A DNA stretch of 64,000 bases, taken from NCBI GenBank assembly GCA_021234535.1, contig CM037836.1:13499111-13563110 (forward strand), in the 5' to 3' direction. This DNA is from Stichopus chloronotus (Eukaryota > Echinodermata > Holothuroidea > Aspidochirotida > Stichopodidae). Every line of letters starts with the position of its first letter. Within the stretch, counting starts at the first letter, position 1. A program made the position numbers and the translations under genes. The notes beneath the pieces are model-generated. The model made no database searches and was not told the origin of the DNA. It saw only the letters and a list, made by a program, of their open reading frames with translations. Of this stretch, positions 45,502 through 53,845 are shown piece after piece.

Positions 45502-46705
45502 CTTCTCATTCACGTGTCAAGAAGGCTTGCCTTCCATTGACGTCACGTGACGTTATGATCAAACGTGCTGTCAGTGTTAGGATGTGTAGTCAAAGGAAGA
45601 CAATTAATTTGCATGAAAGGTTCCTTATGTGAGCACTTACTCAGTAAAGTCGTTAGTTAATGAATATTCATGCATGGTACCTGGAGCAACAAATTGAGGT
45701 CTTCACTTTTTCGTTTGTAATCGACATCAGTCCAGTTTCCGTATCCCGCATCTTCTAGTGACGTCTGTTGGATGGTAAGGCGGCGTATTAAAATTTAAGT
45801 GCAACAGCAAATATCTGTCAGATAACATGATGTGACGAAGTCATTGATCGGAAACGTCCATTGCAAATCAATTCATTGCCGATTGTACGGTTTGCTATGT
45901 AAACAGCATTTGCAACGCAAACTCTTCCCCCACAACCACTATTGAATCTTATTACACTTCATATATTTTAAAGGTTTCTGCTAAAGCTTAGTGAGGGCTA
46001 TGCGAATATATGAGTCACAAGTAAAACTTGGTATCGCTAATTGTACACCACCGGTATGTTTGCCTCAGTGTACATCCTTAAAGCTCCTCATCAAGTAGTA
46101 CGGTACATCATTAAAGCTCCTGCATGCATTGGTATACATGGTATACATACTATAATTAATTTTAAGTTGCTGAATACATTTACATAATAATACTTTCACG
46201 AGCAACTTACATCTGTGTCCGATCTTTTCCTCCTTCCCGGGGGTTGCGGTCCCTTCATGGCTTCCGAATCGTGGTCAATAATTGGCGTAGTAACGGGCGT
46301 AGTGACAGTATTGGCGGAATCCACCGTAGGTACATCAGTCTGCGTAGAATCGGAACTTACTCCTCCTAGGAGGGCGTTCAACGTGTCGCTTCTTTTGAGA
46401 GCGGACAACTTGATCGGATTCAGGTTGCAGAGAGTCACCGCGGGGAAGTTTAAAGACTTGCTATATTTGATATCCACCGATATTGATACGTCTTTGTTTA
46501 TGTACTCTACGGCGATGTAATACAACTGAAGAATGAACATGAAAAGCGCAAAAAAGAAAACGATCATCCAGAATGCCTTCCTGAGACCGCATTTACCGGA
46601 CCTCTCTATGCTCCCGAGTCCATGAGCGCTCGTGTTCTCTAACAAATCTGTAAACCTGCCCTTCAAGCCTTGTGCCAGTGGTCCGTTGTCGGTAGGTGAC
46701 GTCAT
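33554..46705 (-). CDS. Degenerin/ENaC/ASIC-family cation channel subunit (12 exons, complete)
   Basis: The joined exons encode 572 residues with start and stop. N-terminal His-Gly gating motif (H28-G29, in TSAHGLGSIE), first membrane helix at about 45-65, and the post-helix FPAVTLCNLNP motif (87-97). The extracellular region carries GHQIEDMLLSCSWKGFPC, HGNCFTFNSG, PYGDC, CDCADTRF and CPCTNPC, then the pre-TM2 segment with YFEHLNYESIEQ. TM2 carries a G-F-S selectivity tract (506-508), where vertebrate ASICs have GAS. Family members form trimeric amiloride-sensitive Na+ channels gated by acid, peptides or proteolysis; the ligand here is unknown. The large finger loop encoded in exon 1 ends in RRKR (158-161), a furin-type site. 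The family is certain; subfamily (ENaC-, ASIC- or peptide-gated-like) is not. Confidence 0.96.
34151..34226 (-). CDS. Channel exon 11: pre-TM2
   Basis: KNVLKLHVYFEHLNYESIEQ leads into TM2. The 'L-x-V-Y-F-x-x-L-N-Y-E' motif is diagnostic of the family. Acceptor TTGCAG, donor GTAAGT. Confidence 0.94.
34466..34504. repeat. GGATCCAGGATTT-polyG repeat end, copy A
   Basis: GCGCGGATCCAGGATTTAG followed by A's and 14 G's. The same layout occurs at 51623-51662. This is a widespread repeat-end motif in marine invertebrate genomes, by recollection. Confidence 0.55.
35385..35461 (-). CDS. Channel exon 10
   Basis: STIASQLSEISRTLREIIA and then EDEDFIE. I place the donor at GTACGT inside a Glu codon, because only this keeps frame with the next exon. 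The GTATAC four bases on would break it. Confidence 0.85.
35801..35838. repeat. Perfect 16-bp inverted repeat (hairpin)
   Basis: CCAGAGAAAATGACCC (35801-35816), a six-base loop CACTAA, then the exact reverse complement (35823-35838). GACCCCACTAGGGGTC follows directly at 35837-35852, a second palindrome. Intron of the channel gene. Confidence 0.85.
36561..36618 (-). CDS. Channel exon 9
   Basis: 58-base exon, EEVYELTTSAAMWPNHQYK. The 'Y-x-x-x-x-S-x-A-x-W-P' pattern is conserved in ENaC/ASIC. Acceptor AAACAG, donor GTAGGA. Confidence 0.9.
37244..37316 (-). CDS. Channel exon 8: CPCxxPC motif
   Basis: ACQESIEAAYVNEELSCPC then TNPC. Acceptor ACTATAG, donor AG|GTACTA. Disulfide-rich end of the thumb. 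Confidence 0.93.
37612..37726 (-). CDS. Channel exon 7: Cys-rich thumb
   Basis: SCDKNCLHENILASCDCAD then YPPCLSTNDTQ. The C-x-C pair followed by D-x-R-F is a family hallmark. Acceptor TTTGTTAG, donor GTGAGT. Confidence 0.94.
38942..39052 (-). CDS. Channel exon 6: PYGDC thumb segment
   Basis: VQITREPDPYGDCVQPETA and onward, 37 residues, phase 0. The upstream intron is 4.3 kb, the largest of the gene, and holds array 2 and a MITE. Confidence 0.92.
40980..41030. repeat. GT-rich head of tandem array 2
   Basis: TGCGTGTGTGAGTGTATGTG-type tract directly before the first unit of array 2. Same arrangement as arrays 1 and 3. Confidence 0.6.
41031..41745. repeat. Tandem array 2: about 2.4 units of 295 bp
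   Basis: GTGTCACGATCTCC (41031), GTGTCAAGGTCTCC (41326) and ATGTCACCATTTCC (41625) start successive units, a period of 295-299. Each unit has a core close to CTTGGTGGGTAGGTGCC, as in the other arrays, and several AGGTCA half-sites. The length is about twice 145. Intron before channel exon 6. Confidence 0.8.
42001..42249. mobile_element. MITE with 21-bp perfect terminal inverted repeats
   Basis: GGAGCTTTAGATTTCACG... (42001-42021) is repeated exactly in inverse orientation at 42229-42249. A further partial match (CTGCGACG) lies inside both arms. The 249-bp interior has no ORF. Flanks are AT-rich (AAATAA / CAAATA) with no unambiguous target duplication. Sits in the channel's largest intron. 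Confidence 0.85.
43386..43549 (-). CDS. Channel exon 5: palm/beta-ball region
   Basis: GLTMEFYLEQTEYIADVQ, VSIHDQQTMPFPEDNGI and PGTETSVGVRF match the family pattern 'GL-x-L...V-x-I-H-x-x-x-x-P...PG-x-E-T-x-x-x-x'. Donor TTT|GTAAGT. Confidence 0.94.
44453..44556 (-). CDS. Channel exon 4: HGNCFTFN motif
   Basis: NFTLFFNYKHGNCFTFNSG with the conserved G-N-C-F/Y-T-F-N, and a sequon NGT. Acceptor TTTCCAG, donor G|GTGAGT. Confidence 0.95.
45253..45362 (-). CDS. Channel exon 3: GHQIEDMLLSCSWKG motif
   Basis: VTDSIAKIPYDERSTLGHQI followed by EDMLLSCSWKGFPCSP, the most conserved ENaC/ASIC extracellular block. Donor GA|GTGAGT. A (TA)42 tract begins 52 bases upstream of its acceptor. Confidence 0.95.
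45415..45498. repeat. (TA)42 microsatellite
   Basis: 84 uninterrupted bases of alternating TA in the intron upstream of channel exon 3, starting 52 bases from the 3' splice site. Confidence 0.97.
45681..45764 (-). CDS. Channel exon 2
   Basis: 28 residues, TSLEDAGYGNWTDVDYKRK and then SEDLNLLLQ. Acceptor CCAACAG, donor CAG|GTACCA, phase 0. Lies in the finger region just after the furin-like site. Confidence 0.9.
46211..46705 (-). CDS. Channel exon 1: N-terminus, TM1, finger start
   Basis: ATG at 46705-46703 opens MTSPTDNGPLAQG; H28-G29 and TM1 follow. The exon then encodes a Thr/Val/Ser-rich loop (residues about 110-157) and RRKRSDTD before the GTAAGT donor. No other Met precedes the HG motif. 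Phase 0 end. Confidence 0.95.
46697..46704. promoter_or_regulatory. CRE octamer TGACGTCA overlapping the channel start codon
   Basis: The ATG of the channel gene is read inside ATGACGTCA, a perfect palindromic cAMP-response octamer. Whether it is functional is unknown; it is one of ten in the locus. Confidence 0.35.
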
Positions 46706-49700
46706 CCTTAGATGTCGGTTTGATGTTCTCCCTTTTTGTCTGTCTTAATTCTGGTAAAAGGGATTTGTATTGAAGAAAATTGATATGTTCCAAAAAAATT
46801 TAAAAAAATTAAACGGTTTCTCTAGCATATTCCGTTCCGATTGAAGTTACACACAGTACTGTAGATGTGTAAGATTATTTAAGTTCAAGGAATCAATTAA
46901 AAACAGCTGTGCAAGCAAGTATATGTTTCAAATCCTGTACTGTGTGCCTTTGCATACAAAATATGAATATGGTCTTTTTGCACTGTGTGTCTACTGTACA
47001 GTACTTTGTTTGCTATGTATCCATTATTGATATGTGCATACCGTAAAATTTTCTATTCAACTGCAGAAGACTTCCTTCTCATATCCCCGAGAAACAGCTG
47101 CAATATATGTTCAAGAATGCACCGTGCCTTATTTTGCAAAACAGCTGTTGCTAAATGAGAAAATAGTATAGTAAACAAATAGCTCTTACCTGCAAAAGTT
47201 ACAATTGCCACATGGTTGTTGAAATCACTTTCAACAGTTTTGTATGTTTGATATGTTGCAAAAAAAAAAAATAGAAAAAAAATAAATGGTTCCACTTTTA
47301 ATTGGTAAAATACCTCAATAACATATTCTTTTCGGACTGAAGTTACATTTTTCAAAGAAATACCTACTTCAACATTGTAAATTTTATGATTGTTAATGTG
47401 TGACGTCACTCCGGCACAACTACTTCAAGGGATATCCATTTGTATTTCTATATAATTTTGACAATGCTAGCTTGACAGATCACAATGTGACCTTAATTTT
47501 CACATTATTTTGCAATAAATCTACAATATACCCAATTTACATTTTCACCATAGTATCACACTCTAAGATTAAATGAGGGTTTCAATTTCAAAGGAAAACA
47601 AAAATTTCAAGAAACAGTGCAATAAAATGCCACTGTTACATGGCAGTTTGGGAAAACTGAGGTAAATGAAATTTTTTTTTTGACCGGAGAAGTCTTTCTT
47701 CAAACAGCAATATTTTAAATGCCTGCAATGAAATGTTATCCTCTTTCATTGTAGATGTCCTTCAATTGGCAGTAAAATATGCCTTTCAAGTTGAGATGTT
47801 TTTATCTTTTCCTTGCTTACTTGCAAGTAGAAATATATTTTCGTGTGAAGCGGTTATTAAACAAAATTATTAGACAAAGAAACTGAGCTGAGTTTTGAAA
47901 AAGAAACAAGCAGTCTAGCGAGTTATCGCCAGATCATCCAATCAAAATATATTACGTTTTACTTCTGCTAAATATTTTTGCTTTCAGTGTCACACTTTAA
48001 AAAATATGTTTCAACATTGAAAAGAAAAACAATAGATTATGTCAAAATGATACTATAGGTGAGTATTCAATTGTATCAATTCATTCTCTTTTGTTATTTA
48101 TTTAGTTATATTCATATTGTTCCACCAAACCAATCCTAGTCGGTAATCCTTCATCCCTCCTACAAAACAATGTCTTCATTTCAAAAAATGGATTGCACGA
48201 AGGATCAAGCAAATTTATGAACTATTTCTTGAAATTATATGAGAACATGAAGCTATGCAGCAAAGCTGTACATAGTTCCTCGATATAAAGTCAGCCCGAT
48301 CTAACACTTGACCGTTATAAGTTTCGATAAACTTACCGAAGAAGTGGAATTACAAAGAAGCAGGAAGAGTTCCACCAAGCAAAGAGTTACCGTCAGATAT
48401 CGGACCTATATCCACAATGACCGGAGATTTAAGTAATCAGATTAAAGTCACAAAATTCCATCTTCTATGGTCAAGGAAGGAAATCCGAAATGAAAAAACA
48501 AAACAAAGTAGGCCTATACTTTTAGGCTTAAAGTAGGCCTAAAAAATTTGGTCAATGAAAATAATTCAAGTGTGACGATTATGAACGAAATCCTAATAGG
48601 AAGAAAAGTACAGTACTTGGAAATGTATTCCTAGCCAAGACATTCCCCCTTTTTATGACCTGGGTTATACAGGGAGGCTAAAAACTGGCTACAGCAATAC
48701 GACATACAACTGTTCGTGGAAGCGATCAACAACGAAGTCAATAATTCTGTTAATGACGTAGTGTTTTAAATCTCTCCCTCTCGCTATCTCGTCCTCTATA
48801 TGAGTGACTTAAGGAGTACGACAACTATTTTCCATTCTTATCACTCATTGTCCATTGTTAGTTGAATCCCCATTCTCTTCTTTATTGATTCTCTTTCTAT
48901 TGAATCAAGTATGTTTGCTCTCTCGAACAGAGCCTTATATAAACATATGTACAGCTCTCCTCCCAAAGGTATGTCCGCGATCGATACGCGTGACCAGGGA
49001 GACTCCAGCAACTCCCTGGTGAAGGGGTAGGGAAAGATCTATAAATGATGTCACTAGGGGGGGGGGGATGTTTGGCAGCAGCAACGACCACTGTACCATA
49101 CCGTAGACTCACTATAGTTATGCCATTGCAAGGAAGGAAGTGTCTTGTGCCAGGGGGGTAGCCAGGATACTTTGTGAGGGGCAACATCGACTCATCGTCC
49201 CTATTTTGACCCCCGTCTTGGGGAAAGGGATAAGGGGAGGGGAGTTACCCTACCAAGGCTTAGGTCAGGATTTCAAATCAGTTAGTCTACAGGTAGGCCA
49301 AGGAGACATGAGGAGATGTCTAATGGATGGGGCATCCACCCCCTTTGCCTGAAAAGGATCATGCTTGCCTTTCTTAGTTGCCAATCATGGTGCAAAATTG
49401 GCTATCTTCAACACCTGCATCCATGAACCTAAAATGAAGTATTGGAGGAGGCTGAGTGCAGTCAAAACTATCTAAGCGGAGTTGGTGCGGGGAGTACAAG
49501 GAAATATTTGGCTTTAAGATGGCCGGAAACGGCACTTTCCAGTAGAGTGTTCCAAGTTCTATAGTATGTACCCAGCCTTGAAATAGTGATCTCAAGTCTG
49601 CAATTTGTCAATTAGGCCTAATGAAATAAAAATCAATGTATGAAAAATGTAATATACATAACAGAATGGTTGAGATGATACAACAACTATAATGAATTAT

Positions 49701-49739
49701 TCATCCTCTTTCATTTGTTAGTGGAAAAGTTGGCAAAGT

Positions 49740-50060
49740 AAAGGAAGGGAGGGGTGCTAAGGGGTACGTTGCAAAGTGTGAAGAGTGACTGTGGAGCCTG
49801 GGAAGACGATTCCCGGCGATCTATTGGCTATTTTACTTGACAATGTTCTTGGGAGCCCCGCGCAAACTGATGGTGGCGCTCCGCTTAGTCTTCCCACAGT
49901 TCTAGCTATTACGTAAGTGATGAAGAACGACACTTCAGCCTTGCTCCTCCCCCCCCCCCCCCCACAATGCTGCACTCCTAAAAGCAGTTGCAATGGAAAA
50001 ACTGAGGGCTGGGCTAGGCTAACGCCCAATGAAATACGGGGGGGAGGCTAAAAATAAATG
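49740..50060. repeat. Dispersed repeat copy B (related to 6820-7200)
   Basis: GGCGATCTATTGGCTATTTT... CAAACTGATGGTGGCGCTCC... TTAGTCTTCC follows the same order as 6935-7040, at roughly two-thirds identity by eye. A further CGCTCCGCGCC block near 50310 may belong to another copy. Confidence 0.5.
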
Positions 50061-51622
50061 AAATTGCATGCCTAATTCCTTATGATTCTTATATCACCTC
50101 AACTAATCTGGTATTTATCACAATTTTTCATAGATTGACTTTTATTCATTAATTGATCAATTTGCAGACATGAGATCTTTTTGGTAAAGGCTGGTTACAT
50201 CATGAAGCTGTGCAGTAATAGCTCCATGGTAACATGCAACTTGGAACAATTCCAGAGTAGCAGTTTCCGGCCATCTGTGGTTCTTTCAAAGCTAAAATTT
50301 TTCTTGTACGCTCCGCGCCAACCGATGTTGCTAAGATTAGATGGAACTAAATGTGCCCTGTTTATGCTGGCCACCCCTTACAAAAATCCCAGATCCCCCC
50401 TGTACTTTCTATGTAAAATTTTATATAAGGCTGTCTTTTTTACTTGAGGAGAGAATTCACGAGTGGGAAATGTATTAATAACTAGCGCTAATGATAGCAG
50501 TGTTCGTTTGAACTGAAAATGTGCCTGTTACCTAAGGAAATTCTATTTAAAATAGATATCCAGAAAACAGTTGCAAATATCCAGTGAAAATAATTGAAGC
50601 TGTCTCGAATATTGAATGAGATATCCAGAATTAAAGTAGAAACATCTACAATTAAAGTTAGAGATTCCAAAATAGAATTAGAGATATCCAAAATTCAAAG
50701 TAAAGATATAAATCCAATAGTGAATAAAATTGTGCCTAGGGGTGCCACCATCGAACAATATCAGTTCTGCCAATGTCTCTATAACGGTCTTCGACTATTT
50801 AAACAAAGGTGAGACTTTTATGTAGAACTACCAATCAGAGACGGTAGGCACTTATCATTTGGGGTTAGACGGTTGAACTTGATTTATCTTTAAAAAAGCG
50901 TCGACACGGAACCCGACATGCATGAAACAGATTCAACGTTTCACTGACAGGTGAAAATCACTTTTTGTTAGAATATAGTGAAATATTTGATGTACCATTA
51001 AGAGGTAATGTGAAAGGATGTTTAAACTCTTAGAAACATATGATAGTTTAGTGGTTTAGTAAGTAAAGGATAAAAAAGGACAATGTCCTCATAAGTGAAG
51101 AAACCCTGACGAAGCACTAGTACTAGACTTGTGTAAGTCAATATTAAACAAAGTATTAATGGGGGGGGGGGGGGACTCGGTCGTGTCTTAAAAAAAATCG
51201 ATTGTTTACTTTAGAAATATACAGCTCTCCCCCTCCTCACAAGAAAAATCTCCAGTCTCTTATGATTTTTTCTTCATTATCTGGATCTGTATCAGGATTC
51301 ATATAAACAAAGTACGGTAAATAGAATAACGTCGAGGTCTCCTGTTGTCAAAGAGGTATAAAACGTTGCATATTTTAATTGATTGATTCAGGTTTTTGCC
51401 GTCGTCAAAATAAGAAAAAACGTCTTCACTTCTAGCCGCTCATTAAAATCTAAACTGTCTAGAATCTCGGAGCTTCCTGGGAAGTATCGCTCCCTGGACC
51501 CTCACCGGATTTTTTTCCCCTTGAACCCAACGCAGGTCCTTAAACGGGCCTCAGAACGTCAAGACGCAAGGGATTCCGGCTGACGAAAATCCGTGACAAC
51601 TTAAATTAATGTGTCACAAACC

Positions 51623-51662
51623 AGTGGCGGATCCAGGATTTGGCAGAAAGGGGGGGGGGGGG
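51623..51662. repeat. GGATCCAGGATTT-polyG repeat end, copy B
   Basis: AGTGGCGGATCCAGGATTTG, then AGAAA and 13 G's (51650-51662), matching 34466-34504. Confidence 0.6.
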
Positions 51663-51728
51663 CAGGGCGATGGCTGATCGCAGTTTGCCCAGAGGCTTGA
51701 TGTCTCTAGCCTGCCCCTAGCTTGATGT

Positions 51729-52007
51729 GAGAAAGTTGAGCTTCTCTCACAGAGTTGTCAACGATCGAGTGGAATAGTCTGCCCCATGGGGTTGTAAATT
51801 CCACTGCAGTAAATAGCTTCAAGGGCAACATTGATAAGTTTTATCGTGACTGTGGCAGCATCTGATTTGGCTGGGCTTTGTTGAGACGGTTAGTTTGGTT
51901 AGGGTTTTTTTTTTTTTGGGGGGGGGGTAGGATTTCAGGGCATCTTATGAGGCGTTGGCCTTCTTTTGCCCTTAAACTTGTTATGTTATGTTATGTTACG
52001 TTATGTT
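51729..52007 (+). pseudogene. 3' end of a CR1/L2-like LINE with frameshift
   Basis: RKLSFSHRVVNDRVE in one frame continues, after a one-base shift, as WNSLPHGVVNSTAVNSFKGN and IDKFYRDC before a TGA at 51863-51865. The pattern 'R-V-x-N-x-W-N-S-L-P-x-x-V-V...V-N-x-F-K-x-x-x-D-K' is the usual C-terminus of invertebrate CR1/L2/Jockey-type reverse transcriptases. A 3' UTR and a TTATG pentamer tail (51981-52007) follow. Dead copy. Confidence 0.75.
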
Positions 52008-52938
52008 AGGAGTGCCAGCATGGAGTGGATCTAACCAGAGAAAAAAATGCATAAAATATCCCCTACATCGCCTTCACAGAAAATGGTATTGTCATTATTT
52101 CCTTTGATGGAAAATTAATCTCATTTCAGCAAAATTTCTAGTAGGAAAAATCTGATCAATTTAACACATTTGATGAGGAATGCTGTACTTGCATGAATTT
52201 GAAGACGCACAATTGGCAACACTATCATCATTTCCTGGAAGCGGAGATACCGAAGTACCATATTTTTCAATTTTTTCTCATTCTTGTCTGTTTCTATTTT
52301 TTTTAAATAATTTTTTACTTTTTGGGGAAAAGCTAAAAGGGCACCGTCCGGTAATCCATTTGAGTCAGGGGACGACCGACCCTGTAAATATGTTGCCGTC
52401 AGTTGAAAGTCAGTTCTTGGTCCAATCTGTCGGATTAAGGTCGGGTCACTGACAGAGGTAAATCCGGCGTCGGGTGGACGTCGTTCTAAGGGACATCCTT
52501 TCTCTGACTGGAAAACTGACGACCTAGGATGGAAGAAGAAAAATATTGCAGTCTTGTTACCGACGTCAAACGGAACTTAAATGGACATGTAACGGTCGGA
52601 TTCTGGTACAAACGACGTCAGACTGCCGTCTTTGGTGACGTCGATCCAACTGAGAACGTCTTTGCAAACGGCAAACTTTAGACGTTCAATAGTAAATGAA
52701 AACAATGGAATTGATACCAGTGTCTTAGTATATGGGCTATTCCTCCTCAAACTGGGTGTCACTGTCTCTGTCACCTGGGTTTAATAAAGAAAATCTAGAG
52801 AGTGAAATATCTCTGACAGTGCATTTTGCATTAAAGGTATACAGGTTAAACTCCTGGTAGGGTCTGAAGTTGGCCTAAGTGTGTTCCATATGAGCCATAA
52901 TATTATCAGGGTGCCAAATTTCTGGGTTGCATAGTTAA

Positions 52939-53191
52939 AGGCTGTAATGCATCACCCCAGACAGTCTCAATTCTCCCAATCACCTACCTCTAGTCCCTCC
53001 CTCAGTCTGTACGTCTTACACTCCTCCACATGTGTAATCAAAACAATGGATCCCTGTGTACGCTGTGTAATGCGAGCTGCTCTGCATCTTTCGAATTTGC
53101 TGTCAATCTAAGAGTACTGTAACTTAGAACCAGTTGAGAATTTTCCTTTCAGGGAGGTAAAAATATAGCTTAGGGTGATGCAATACAGCCT
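52939..53191. mobile_element. piggyBac-like MITE with TTAA target duplication
   Basis: AGGCTGTAATGCATCACCC at the left end and its inverse, with one mismatch (AGGCTGTATTGCATCACCC), at the right end. TTAA stands on both outer sides (52935-52938 and 53192-53195). It is 253 bp long with no ORF, and ends about 525 bases before the EIF2B5 start codon. The TTAA duplication is the signature of piggyBac-type transposition. Confidence 0.85.
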
Positions 53192-53600
53192 TTAAGTGAC
53201 TCTTCGGCCGAGTACTAGTATATTGAGGTCGAAAATAATGAACAAAGTTTCACTGACCCATCAAATGAGCCTAGTGTGCTAATTGGATAAGGCTTTCAGT
53301 GTACTGTTTTATGAAGTCGAAAAAAATCGACATCTCTTAATTTCCCTTAATCCCTTGCAACCCCCTCCCCTCCCCCGCCATGAATTACATCTCCCCGGCA
53401 CCGCACCGTCTCTGTGCCACCGCTATAGACCTTAGGTAACTTAGCAGCTTTGCAAAACTTGAAGGAAATGGCCAAAAGCCCACGGCACACTACGTTTTGG
53501 GCAAACTTACTGTAACACAATGTAAAACACCATCAGGCTGAGCTTGTCACACCGGCTGTTCTGTTACATCAGCCATTTCCTAAACAATGTTGAGTCCCCA

Positions 53601-53608
53601 TGACGTCA
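53601..53608. promoter_or_regulatory. CRE/ATF octamer upstream of EIF2B5
   Basis: Perfect TGACGTCA 109 bases before the ATG, in the likely proximal promoter. Bound by CREB/ATF proteins in animals. Function here is inferred from position only. Confidence 0.4.
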
Positions 53609-53716
53609 TACATGTGGCAATGCTATGAGAGCAGCTATATTTCGCGGATCTAGTACAAGCATACTCATGCTGCGAATCATCTCGTTACCCGCTGCACGAC
53701 ACCATATGGATAGAAA

Positions 53717-53845
53717 ATGTCTTCAAAGAAAGACAAAAGCAGCCGAAGTTCTGAAATTTTGGAACAGGAAGACGTTCTACAGGCTCTTGTGATAGCCGAT
53801 AGCTTCAACAGAAAGTTTTCACCCCTCACTGCTGAGAAACCAAGA
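53717..53845 (+). CDS. EIF2B5: EIF2B5 exon 1
   Basis: ATG at 53717 in context GAAAATGTC with an in-frame TAG at 53711-53713. Encodes [19 protein letters not shown] and then the first conserved block. Donor AGA|GTATGT, phase 0. Confidence 0.95.

Larger units (their letters stand above)
33806..46210 (-). other. Channel introns: general content
   Basis: Eleven introns; the largest are 39053-43385 and 37727-38941. The text is richer in CpG than that of either neighbour gene. Several long G or C homopolymers occur: 34491-34504, 36045-36057, 36838-36848 and 40207-40221. Named repeats are listed separately. The introns at 33806-34150, 37727-38941, 43550-44452 and 44557-45252 contain nothing else I recognise. 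Confidence 0.6.
46706..53716. other. Intergenic region between channel and EIF2B5 (divergent genes)
   Basis: No coding exon supported on either strand. It presumably contains the promoter and any 5' UTR exons of both genes. 46706-48890 and 52010-52930 hold nothing recognised beyond AT-rich text. Repeats occur at 49740-50060, 51623-51662, 51729-52007 and 52939-53191. Homopolymers: G at 49057-49067, C at 49949-49963, G at 51161-51174 and G at 51918-51927. A 9-bp hairpin ACCAGGGAG/CTCCCTGGT lies at 48993-49020. Confidence 0.65.

Noticed and set aside
46215..46520. Plus-strand ORF antisense to channel exon 1
   Set aside because: Shadow of the channel coding sequence on the opposite strand.
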